Assembly: GCF_000507185.2 (NCBI RefSeq) | Contig: NZ_AYTM02000002.1 | Span: forward strand, 5,553,501-5,617,500 | Source of the DNA: Pseudomonas syringae KCTC 12500 | GTDB taxonomy: Bacteria; Pseudomonadota; Gammaproteobacteria; Pseudomonadales; Pseudomonadaceae | Length of the DNA stretch: 64,000 bases | Direction: 5' to 3' | In this document: positions 26,301 through 38,300 of the stretch, in pieces | How the letters are laid out: the number at the start of each line of letters is the position of its first letter | Position numbering within the stretch: the stretch's first letter is position 1 | Made by a program: the position numbers and the translations under genes | The notes under the pieces: model-generated | Databases searched by the model: none | What the model saw: only the letters and a program-made list of their open reading frames with translations | Told to the model about the DNA's origin: nothing

Positions 26301-29300
26301 CCCGTTGATTCTGAACGTCGATGATATGGGTGCGGGTTTCTGCCTGAATGTACAGGCGGTGGCCGGTATCGATGCGCGGCGCATCTGCGACTATATGCAG
26401 ACCGTCTTGAGCCATCTGGCCGAAGCCCTTGAATCCGCGCCGGACTCAGCGGTGTGCGACCTGCCGGTGGTGCCGGAAACCGAACGGCAGCAACTGCTGG
26501 TGGCGTTCAACGACACCGCGCTGGACTACCCACAGCAGCAGACCGTGCACGGCCTGTTCGAAGCCCAGGTGCGTGCGTGCCCTGAAGCTTGCGCGGCGAT
26601 CCACGATGGCGTTGCCGTGAGCTATGCCGAGCTCAACACCCGCGCCAATCGTCTTGCGCGGCATCTGTTGGGCCTTGGCGTGCAGCCAGGTGACTGTGTG
26701 GCGATCCTGCTGGAGCGCAGCCATGACCTGCTCGCCAGTCAGCTGGCGGTGCTCAAGTGCGCGGCGGTGTACGTACCGCTGGACATCAATGCACCGGTCG
26801 AACGTCAGACGTTCATGATCGAAGACAGTCAGGCGCGTGTTCTGCTGACCCACAGCCAGGTATCGCTGACAACCGCTGCGCAGCGTGTTGACCTCGATGG
26901 CCTGAAAGTAGAGAACTTTAAAGGCACCGACCTGGCATTGCCGCAGTCCAGCGAAAGCGTCGCGTACATCATGTACACCTCAGGCTCCACCGGCACGCCG
27001 AAAGGTGTGCTGGTGCCGCATAGGGCCATCAGCCGGCTGGTGATCAACAACGGTTACGCCGATTTCAATGCACAGGATCGTGTAGCGTTTGCCTCCAACC
27101 CTGCGTTTGATGCCAGTACGCTGGATGTCTGGGTGCCGCTGCTCAATGGTGGCTGCGTGGTGGTGATCGGGCAGAACGACTTGCTGTCCCCGCGCGATTT
27201 CCAGCGCCTGTTGCTGGAGCAATCGGTAACCGTGCTGTGGATGACCGCCGGGCTGTTCCATCAATACGCTTCAGGGCTGGGCGAGGCCTTTTCGCGCCTG
27301 CGCTACCTGATTGTCGGCGGCGATGTGCTGGACCCTGCCGTTATTGGCCGGGTGCTGGCCAACAGTCCTCCACAGTATCTGCTCAACGGATATGGTCCGA
27401 CCGAAGCCACAACCTTCTCCGCGACCTACGAAATCACGTCGGTCGGCAATGGCTCGATTCCTATCGGAAAACCGGTGGGTAACAGCCGCCTGTATGTGCT
27501 CGATGGCCAAGGCCAACCGGTACCGCTGGGCGTGCCGGGAGAGCTGTATATCGGCGGGCAGGGCGTTGCCAAGGGCTATTTGAATCGTGCTGAATTGAGC
27601 GCCACGCAGTTTGTCGTCGATCCGTTCAGTGCGTCGGAAAACGCACTGATGTACCGCACCGGCGACCTGGTTCGCTGGCGTGCCGACGGCAACCTGGAAT
27701 ACCTGGGTCGCAATGACGATCAGGTGAAAATCCGCGGTTTCCGTGTTGAACTGGGTGAAATCGAAGCGCGCCTGGCCGAACATCCGGATGTTCTCGAGGC
27801 CGTGGTGCTTTGCCGTCAGGACACACCTGGCGACAAGCGTCTGGTGGCGTATGTCACAGCGCAGCAGCCTGTCGACATCGAACACCTGCGTAGCCATCTG
27901 CAAGGCCTGTTACCGGAGTACATGGTGCCCGCGGCCTACGTGCAGCTCGATGCGCTGCCGCTGACCGCCAACGGCAAGCTCGACCGCAAGGCCCTGCCAA
28001 TGCCGGATGCGCAATCGCTCATCAGTCGTGGTTATGAAGCACCTCAGGGCGAGGTTGAGACCCTGCTGGCGTCGATCTGGGCTGACGTGCTCAAGGTCGG
28101 GCAGGTCGGTCGCCATGATCACTTCTTCGAACTGGGTGGCCACTCGCTGCTTGCAGTCAAATTGATCGAACGCATGCGTCAAGTCGGCCTGAGTGCCGAT
28201 GTACGCGTGCTGTTCAGCCAGCCTACGCTAGCCGCACTGGCGGCAGCGGTCGGTGGTGGCACGGAAGTCGTGGTGCCGGCCAATCTGATCCCGGAACGCT
28301 GCGAACACATCACACCGGACCTGCTGCCACTGATCAGCCTGACTCAGGCGCAGATCGACCGCGTCGTGAAGCATGTGCCCGCCGGTGCCGCTAACGTGCA
28401 GGACATTTACCCGCTGGCACCTTTGCAGGCAGGCATTCTCTATCACCACATCAGTGCCGAGCAGGGCGACCCGTATACCCTGAAAGCGCTGTTCAGTCTG
28501 CGCGACCGCGCACGACTGGACGATTTCAGCCACGCCTTGCAAGGGGTAATCAATCGTCACGATATCCTGCGCACCGCTGTGCTGTGGGAGGGTCTCGAAG
28601 AACCGCTGCAAGTGGTGCTGCGTCAGGCTGAAATGCACGTCACCGAGGTGGACCTAGACCCGGCTGACGGCCCGCTGGACGAGCAGTTGCACGAGCGCTT
28701 CGATCCTCGGCATTACCGCCTCGACGTACGCCAAGCGCCCTTGATGCAGATTGTCTTTAGCCATGATCCGCTCAACGATCGCTGGCTGGCGATGCTGCTG
28801 TTCCATCACCTGGTCAACGACGCCACCTCGCTGTACGTGGTGTTGCGTGAACTTCAGGCGCACCTGCTCGGTCAGCACGCTGCTCTGGGTCAGAGCGTGC
28901 CGTATCGCAACTACGTAGCCCAGGCTCGCCTGGGTGTCAGCGAGGCACAGCACGAAGCCTTCTTCCGCGATATGCTCAGCGATATCGACGAGCCAACGCT
29001 GCCATTCGGTTTGCAGGATGTGCAGGACGGTGGTCGTGACCTCGAAGAGGCGAGCGTGATCCTGCCCGCTGAACTGGACCTGCGTTTGCGGGCTCAGGCC
29101 CGGCAAGCAGGCGTCAGCGCCGCGAGCCTTATGCACCTTGCGTGGGCGCGGGTGCTCGGCAGTGTCTCGGCCCGTGACCAGGTCGTGTTCGGCACCGTAC
29201 TGCTAGGCCGTATGCAGGCCGGCGAGGGTGCCGACCGTGCGTTGGGCATGTTTATCAACACCTTGCCGCTGCGCGTCGATGTCGGCGCGACCACGGTGGT

Positions 29301-32300
29301 CGAGGGACTGAAAGCTACGCACAGGCAACTGACGGCGTTGCTGGGCCATGAACACGCACCGCTGGTACTCGCCCAGCGTTGCAGCGGCGTGGCGGCACCG
29401 ACACCACTGTTCAGCGCGCTGCTCAACTACCGGCACAGCGGCGTGAACGATGTTTCGGCGGAAACCGCCACTGCCTGGGAAGGGATCGAGTCCTTTGGCG
29501 CCAAGGACCACACCAACTACCCGTTGACCCTGAACGTGGACGACATGGGTAACGGGTTCAGTCTGACCGCACAGGTCAGCAGCCCCGTGGGTGCCAAACG
29601 GGTCTGCGGTTACATGCAGACCGTGCTGGAGCATCTAGCGGATGCACTTGAGCAGTCACCGTCCCTGGCCCTCGACAGCCTGCCGACCCTGCCGGTCGAC
29701 GAGCGTGAGCAGTTGCTGGTGCAGTTCAACGACACCGCTCTGGATTACCCGCACGAACAGACCATTCATGGCTTATTCGAAGCGCAAGCCAAGCGCACAC
29801 CGGAAGCACTGGCAGTGGTGCACGGCGAACAGCGCCTGACGTACCGCGAGCTTAACGAGCAGGCCAACCGCCTGGCACATGCTTTGCGCGAGCGGGGTGT
29901 TCAGCCAGATTCTCGCGTCGGAATCTGTGTAGAACGCGGCGCGGAAATGGTCGTCGGTTTGCTGGCGATTCTCAAGACGGGTGGTGGCTACGTGCCGCTC
30001 GACCCGGCTTATCCAGCGGAACGTATTGCGTACATGTTGCAGGACAGCGCTCCGGCGGCAGTTTTGGTTCAAACAGCTACTCAGGGCTTGCTAGCCGACG
30101 TTTCGGTGCCTGTGATCAATCTTGATCTGAGCGATTGGCAGGACGAATCCGTCCAGAATCCGCAGGTACCGGGGCTGACTTCCGCACATCTGGCCTACCT
30201 GATCTACACCTCGGGTTCGACCGGCTTGCCGAAAGGCGTGATGATCGAACACCGCAACACCGTGAACTTCCTGAGCTGGGCGCATAGTGCTTTCGATGCG
30301 TCTGCTCTGGAAAAAACACTCTTCTCTACCTCGCTGAACTTCGATCTTGCGGTCTACGAGTGCTTTGCGCCGCTAACGTCGGGAGGCAGCATCGAAGTCG
30401 TTAAAAACGTCCTTGAACTGCAACACGGCGAGCACGATATCGGCCTGATCAACACGGTACCGTCGGCGCTGAAAGCACTACTGGACGTTGACGGTCTGCC
30501 GGCAACGGTTCACACGGTGAACGTGGCCGGTGAAGCGCTCAAGCGCAGCCTGGTGGAATCGCTGTTCGAGAAGACTGGCGTGCAGCGCCTGTGCAACCTG
30601 TATGGCCCGTCTGAAACCACCACCTATTCAAGCTGGGTGGCCATGGATCGCGAAGACGGCTTCGCTCCTCATATCGGCAAACCGGTTGGCAATACGCAGT
30701 TTTACCTGCTGGACCAACAGCAACAGCCCGTCCCCCTGGGTGTTGTGGGCGAGATCTACATCGGCGGCGCCGGTGTGGCTCGTGGCTACCTGAACCGTGA
30801 CGACCTCACTGCCGAACGCTTCCTCAAGGACCCGTTCAGCCAAAACCCAGCGGCGCGCATGTACCGCACGGGCGACCTGGGGCGCTACTTGCCAGACGGC
30901 AATATTGAATACCTCGGTCGTAACGACGATCAGGTGAAGATCCGTGGCTTCCGTATCGAACTCGGCGAGATCGATGCGCGTCTGGCCAAACACCCGGCCG
31001 TCCACGAAGCGGTGGTCAACGCCCGCGAAGATGTGCCGGGTGACAAGCGTCTGGTGGCTTATTACACCCTGAGCGCAGGGCAGGCTTCTGTAGACATCGA
31101 CAGCCTGCGCGGCTGGCTGCAGGAACAATTGCCGGCCTACATGATTCCGGTGGCCTATGTGTTGCTCGACGCACTGCCGCTGACGCCGAACGGCAAGCTG
31201 GACCGCAAGGCATTGCCCGCGCCGGACGTCGATGCACTGATCCGCCGTGGTTATGAAGCCCCGCAAGGCGAAACCGAAACCCTGCTGGCGGGAATCTGGA
31301 GCGACTTGCTTAAGGTTGAACGCATCAGCCGTCACGACCAGTTCTTCGAGCTGGGCGGCCATTCGTTGCTGGCCATGCGTTTGATTTCGCAGATTCGCCA
31401 GCAACTGAGTGTCGAACTGAGCCTGGCCGCGCTGTTTGCCCACCCCGAACTGAGTGCCCTGGCACTGGCCATCGCCCAAGCCGGGCGCAGCATCCTGCCG
31501 GATATCGTGCCAGTGGCACGCGACCAGGTCTGGCCGTTGTCGTTCGGCCAGCAACGTCTGTGGTTCCTCGCGCAGATGGAAGGGGCCAGCGCGGCCTACC
31601 ACATGCCTGTCGGCCTGAGCCTGCGTGGCGAGCTGGACCGTACGGCGATGCAACGGGCGCTGGAGCGCATCGTCGCGCGCCATGAGGGCTTGCGCACCAC
31701 CTTCATTCAGGGCGATGACGAACAACCATTGCAACGGATCAGCCCGGCGGATGCCGGCTTCAACCTGCAACTGCATGATCTGCAAGGGCTAGTGGATGCC
31801 AAAGAGAAGCTTCAGGCACTGGCCAGCGAAGAGTCGCTGCAAAGCTTCGATCTGGAACAGGGCCCGTTGATCCGTGGCCGCCTGATCCGTATGGCCGAGG
31901 ACCATCACGTCCTGTTGCTGACCATGCACCACATCGTTTCCGATGGCTGGTCGATTGGCGTGCTGACCCGTGAACTGGCCGCGCTCTATGCGGCATTCAG
32001 TCAGGGCCAGGACGACCCGCTGACGCCTCTGACGCTGCACTACCTGGACTACGCGGTGTGGCAGCGTCGCTGGTTGAGCGGCGATCTGTTGCAGCAACAA
32101 AGCGATTACTGGCAGCAAACCCTGGCAGACGCTCCGGCGCTGCTGATGTTGCCCACCGACCGGGTGCGTCCGGCGCAGCAGGACTATGCCGGCGCGGTGC
32201 TGCCCATCGTTTTCGACCAGGACCTCACTCGCGGCCTCAAGACCTTGAGCCAACGTCACGGCAGCACCCTGTTCATGACCGTAATGGCCGCCTGGGCTGC

Positions 32301-35300
32301 GCTGTTGGGACGTCTGTCCGGTCAGGACGACGTGGTCATCGGCACGCCGGTGGCCAACCGTACACGCAGTGAAGTCGAAGGACTGGTGGGCCTGTTCGTC
32401 AATACCCTGGCGATCCGCGTCGACCTTAGCGACAAGCCCACGGCAGAGACGCTGCTGGCGCAGGTCAAGACCAACACCTTAGGCGCCCAGGACCATCAGG
32501 ACCTGCCGTTCGAGCAGGTGGTGGAAGTGATCAAGCCGGTGCGCAGCCTGTCGCACAGCCCGGTGTTCCAGGCCATGCTCAGCTGGCAGGACATGGGCGA
32601 CGGGGATTTCGCCCTCGGCGATCTGCAACTGGAAAGCCTGAGCGCGGGCCATACGCTGTCCAAGTTCGATCTCTCGCTGGACATCGGCGAAGCCCAGGGC
32701 CAACTGTTCGGTTCGCTGGAATACGCCACTGCGTTGTTCGACGAAAGCACCATCGCGCGTTATCTGGGGTACTTGCAGCGCTTGCTGCACGCCATGGTCG
32801 CCGATGACCGCCAGGTACTGGAACAGGTGCCACTGCTCGATAAGGTGGAACGCAAGCATCTGGTGGTCGACCTTAACGCTACCGACGTGCCTTACCCGCA
32901 AGACGCCACGATTCATCAGCTATTCGAAGAAAAGGTCCAGGCCCAGCCCGACGCCATTGCCGTGGCCTTCCAGGCACAACGCTTGAGCTATGCCGAACTG
33001 AACCGTCAGGCCAACCGCCTGGCTCATCACCTGATCGGCATGGGCATCGGCCCGGATGATCGGGTGGCGATCTGCGTCGAACGTGGGGTGAAAATGATAG
33101 TCGGGCTGCTCGGTGTGCTCAAAGCCGGCGCCGCCTATGTGCCGTTGGACCCGGCGTATCCGGCCGAGCGTCTGGCGTACATGATCAACGATAGCCAGCC
33201 ATCGGCGTTGCTCACCCAGCGCGGCCTGCAGGAGCGTTTGCCAGCACTGTCCATGCCGCTGGTATTGCTCGACGACGAGCATTGCCAAGGCTTCACCGAG
33301 TGTGATGACAACCCTGTCGTACCGACTCTCGGCGTGCGCAACTTGGCGTATGTGATCTACACCTCGGGTTCCACTGGTAATCCGAAGGGGGTGATGATCG
33401 AGCATCGCGGTCTGGTCAACTACAGCGTCGATGCGGCGCGGCTGTTTGGCCTGTCCCAGAGCGACACCGTGCTGCAACAGAACACTCTTAACTTCGACCT
33501 TTCGGTGGAGGAGATCTTCCCGGCACTACTGGCCGGTGCAACCCTGGCGCCAAGCCGCGAGATCTTCGGCAGTGAAGGCACTGAAAATCACGGCATTTAC
33601 CCGACCGTCCTGCACTTGACCGCTGCCCATTGGCACACGCTGGTCGCCGAATGGCACAACCAGCCGCAGGCTGCTGAACAACGCCTGGCCGAGGTGCGCC
33701 TGATCAACGTCACCGGTGACGCATTGTCGGCACAGAAACTGAAGCTCTGGGACGAGGTGCGCCCGGTAAATACGCGCCTGATCAACACCTACGGGCCAAC
33801 CGAGGCGACGGTGTCTTGCACTGCGGCTTACGTCAGCCATGACGCCGTGGCCGGCAGCGAAGGCAGCGGCAACGCGACCATCGGCAAACCGATGGCCAAC
33901 ACGCGCATCTACCTGCTTGATGCCCACCAGCAGCCAGTACCGTATGGCGTGGCCGGTGAGATTTTCATCGGTGGCGACGGGGTAGCGCGGGGTTACCTGA
34001 ACCTTGCCGAGGTTAATGCCGAGCGTTTCCTCGCGGATCCGTTCAGCAAAAACCCTGAGGCAAGGATGTACAAAACCGGTGACCTGGCGCGCTACATGGC
34101 CGACGGCCGTATCGAATACCTGGGCCGTAACGACTTCCAGGTCAAGGTGCGGGGTTTCCGTATCGAACTGGGCGAAATCGAAGCCCGTCTCGGCAATTGC
34201 AAAGGAGTCAAGGAAGCGGTGGTGATCGCTCGGGAGGACAATCCCGGTGAAAAACGTCTCGTGGCCTACGTGATCGCCCAGCCACAAGCGAGTCTGGATG
34301 TCGCCAGACTGCGCGCCGAACTGGCACCGCAACTGGCCGAATACATGCTGCCGAGCGCGTTCGTGCTGCTCGATGCACTGCCGCTGACACCTAACCGTAA
34401 ACTCGATCGCAAGGCCTTGCCGGCCCCGGCGGACGATGCTTTTGCCAGTCGTCAACATGTCGCCCCGCAAGGCACCAGCGAAAAAGCCCTGGCGCAGATC
34501 TGGCAGAACCTGCTCAACCTGGAAGCAGTAGGGCGTCATGACCACTTCTTCGAACTGGGTGGGCACTCGCTGCTGGCGATGCGTCTGATTTCCCAGGTGC
34601 GTCAGCGCATGGGCGTCGAGCTGAGCCTGGCGGACATCTTCGCCCAGCCGGAGCTAGCGGCACTGGCTGAGGTAGTGGCGCACGCTGCCGGCAGCAGCCA
34701 GCAGCCCATCGTGCCGGTATCTCGCGATCAGGCTTTGCCGCTGTCGTTTGCCCAACAACGCCTGTGGTTCCTTGCACAGCTGGACGGTGGCAGTGCGGCT
34801 TATCACATTCCAGCCGGTCTGCGTCTGCGCGGCAGCCTCGATCAGGACGCATTGAAACGAGCGCTGGACCGCATCGTTGCGCGCCACGAGGCGTTGCGTA
34901 CGACCTTTGTACAGGAGCAGGACCAGGATCCGCTGCAGCGCATCGCCCCGGCCGATATCGGTTTCAGCCTGCAACTTCAGGTGCTGACGGGGCAGGCCGA
35001 TGCAGAACAACAATTGCTCGCCATCGCCACAGAAGAAGCCGAAGAGGGCTTTGATCTGCTCAATGGCCCGCTGGTGCGCGGACGCTTAGTATGCCTGGCC
35101 GATGACGACCATGTGTTGCTGGTGACCATGCACCACATCGTCTCTGACGGCTGGTCCGCAGATGTATTGACCCGTGAACTGGGCCTGCTCTATGCCGCGT
35201 TCAGTGCCGGTGCCGAAGATCCGTTGCCCGCGTTGCCGGTGCAATACGCCGACTATGCCGTGTGGCAGCGCAACTGGCTGAGCGGCGATGTGCTGCAGCA

Positions 35301-38300
35301 ACAGCGCCAGTACTGGCAGCAGACTCTGGCCGGCGCGCCGTCCTTGCTGACCTTGCCGAGCGACCGGCCACGGCCGGCGCAACAGGACTACAGTGGCAAG
35401 TTGCTCGGGCTGGTACTCGACGCCGACCTGACCCGCGGCCTCAAGGCGCTGAGCCAGCGGCATGGCAGCAGCCTGTTTATGACGGTCATGGCCGCATGGG
35501 CGGCGCTGCTGGGACGTCTGGCCGGTCAGGAAGACGTGGTCATCGGTACGCCGGTGGCCAACCGCATGCGCGCCGAAGTTGAGGACCTGATCGGGTTCTT
35601 CGTCAATACCCTTGCCGTGCGCGTCGACCTCTCGGGGACACCGAGCGTGCAAAACCTGTTGCAGCAGGTCAAACAGCAGACCCTGGCCGCCCAGGCGAAT
35701 CAGGACCTGCCGTTCGAACAGGTAGTCGAGGTGGTTCGCCCACAACGCAGCCTGTCCCACAGCCCGATTTTCCAGGCCATGTTGTCGTGGCAGAACAACG
35801 AAGCGTCCGACCTGGCGCTTGGCGACATGGCCCTGCAGGGCGTCGCGGTGGCAGGCCATACGGCCAAGTTCGACCTGACACTGGACATGACCGAGGTTGG
35901 CGATCAATTGATCGGCACGCTGGAATACGCCACGGCACTGTTCGACGAACGCACCATGCAGCGCTACCTGGGCTACTTCCAACGCTTGCTGGAAGCCATG
36001 GTCGCCGACGACCGCCAGGTGCTGGAACAGGTACCGTTGCTCGATGCGGTGGAACGCCAGCATCTGCTGGTCGAGCTTAACGCTAACGACGTGCCTTACC
36101 CGCAAGACTGCATGATTCATCAACTGTTCGAAGAAAAGGTCCAGGCACAGCCCGACGCCATCGCCGTGGCCTTCCAGGCGCAGCGCTTGAGCTATGCCGA
36201 ACTGAACCGTCAGGCTAACCGTCTGGCCCATCACCTGATCGGCCTGGGCATTGGCCCGGATGATCGAGTGGCGATCTGCGTCGAGCGTGGCGTGGAAATG
36301 ATGATCGGCCTGCTCGGTGTGCTCAAGGCAGGGGCGGCTTATGTGCCGCTGGACCCGGCGTATCCGGCCGAGCGCCTGGCCTACATGATCAACGACAGCC
36401 AGCCGACGGCATTGCTGACCCAGCGTGATCTGCAGAAACGCCTGCCGACGCTTGCTTTGCCACTGGTGTTGCTCGACGACGATCAGCGCAACACCTTTAC
36501 CGAGCGTGACGACAACCCGGTGGTGGAAGCCCTCGGCGTACGCAATCTGGCGTATGTGATCTACACATCAGGTTCCACCGGCAATCCGAAGGGGGTGATG
36601 ATCGAACATCGTGGTCTGGTCAACTACAGCGTCGATGCTGCACGCCTGTTTGGCCTGTCCCAGAGCGACACCGTGCTGCAACAGAACACCCTGAACTTCG
36701 ACCTCTCGGTGGAGGAGATCTTCCCGGCGCTGCTGGCTGGCGCCACTCTGGCGCCAAGTCGCGAGATCTTCGGCAGCGAAGGGACTGAAACTTACGGCAT
36801 TCAACCGACCGTACTGCACTTGACCGCTGCGCACTGGCACACGCTGGTAGCCGAATGGCACAAGCAACCGCAGGTGGCGGCTCAGCGCCTGCAAAATGTG
36901 CGTCTGATCAACGTCACTGGCGATGCACTGTCAGCACAGAAGCTCAAGCTCTGGGACGAGGTGCGCCCGGCGCATACCCGCCTGATCAACACTTATGGGC
37001 CAACCGAAGCGACGGTGTCGTGTACCGCCGCCTACGTCAGCCACGACTCCGTGGCTGGCAGCGAAGGCAGCGGCAACGCGACCATCGGCAAGCCGATGGC
37101 CAACACCCGCATCTACCTGCTCGACGCTCACCAGCAGCCAGTGCCATACGGCGTGGCCGGTGAGATTTTCATCGGTGGCGATGGCGTGGCGCGAGGCTAC
37201 CTGAACCTTGCCGAGGTCAACGCAGAGCGCTTCCTCGCGGATCCGTTCAGCAACAGTCCTGATGCCAGAATGTACAAAACTGGCGACCTGGCGCGCTACA
37301 TGGCCGACGGTCGCATCGAGTACCTGGGCCGTAACGACTTCCAGGTCAAGGTGCGCGGTTTCCGTATCGAACTGGGCGAAATCGAAGCACGCCTGGGCAA
37401 TTGCGCCGGGGTCAAGGAAGCGGTGGTGATCGCTCGGGAAGATAATCCGGGAGACAAACGTCTGGTGGCCTACGTAGTCGCGCAGCCGGATATGCACCTG
37501 ACGGCCGCCAGCCTGCGTACCGAACTGGCGCCGCAACTGGCTGAATACATGCTGCCGAGCGCGTTCGTGATCCTCGATGCCTTGCCGTTGACGCCGAACC
37601 GCAAGCTTGACCGCAACGCCTTGCCGGCTCCGCAAGCCGAGGCCTTTGCCAGCCGCGAACATGTCGAACCGCAAGGTGACACCGAGCTGGCGCTGGCGCA
37701 GATCTGGCAGAGCCTGCTCAATCTGGAACAGGTGGGCCGCCATGACCAGTTCTTCGAACTGGGCGGGCACTCGTTGCTGGCGATGCGTCTTATTTCCCAG
37801 GTGCGCCAGCACCTGGGTGTCGAGTTGGGCCTGGCGGATATCTTTGCCCAGCCGGAGCTCGCCGCCATGGCACGGATACTCGCCGAAGCCAAAGGCAGCG
37901 TTCAGCCACCTATCGTACCGGTGTCCCGTGATCAGGACTTGCCGCTGTCGTTTTCCCAGCAGCGGCTGTGGTTCCTCGCCCAACTGGAAGGCGGCAGCAC
38001 GGCGTACCATATCCCGGCAGGGCTGCGTCTACGTGGCGCTCTGGACAACCCTGCGCTGGAGAGGGCGCTGGACCGTATCGTGGCGCGCCACGAAGTGCTG
38101 CGTACGACCTTTGTGCAGGATCAGGACCAGGATCCGGTACAGCGCATCGCCCCGGCCGATATCGGTTTCAGCCTGCAACTGCAGGTGCTGACCGGGCAGG
38201 CGGATGCTGAAGAGCAACTGCTCGCCATCACCGCTGAAGAGGCCAACGAGGGTTTTGATCTGCTCAACGGCCCGCTGGTACGCGGACGCCTGGTGCGCAT

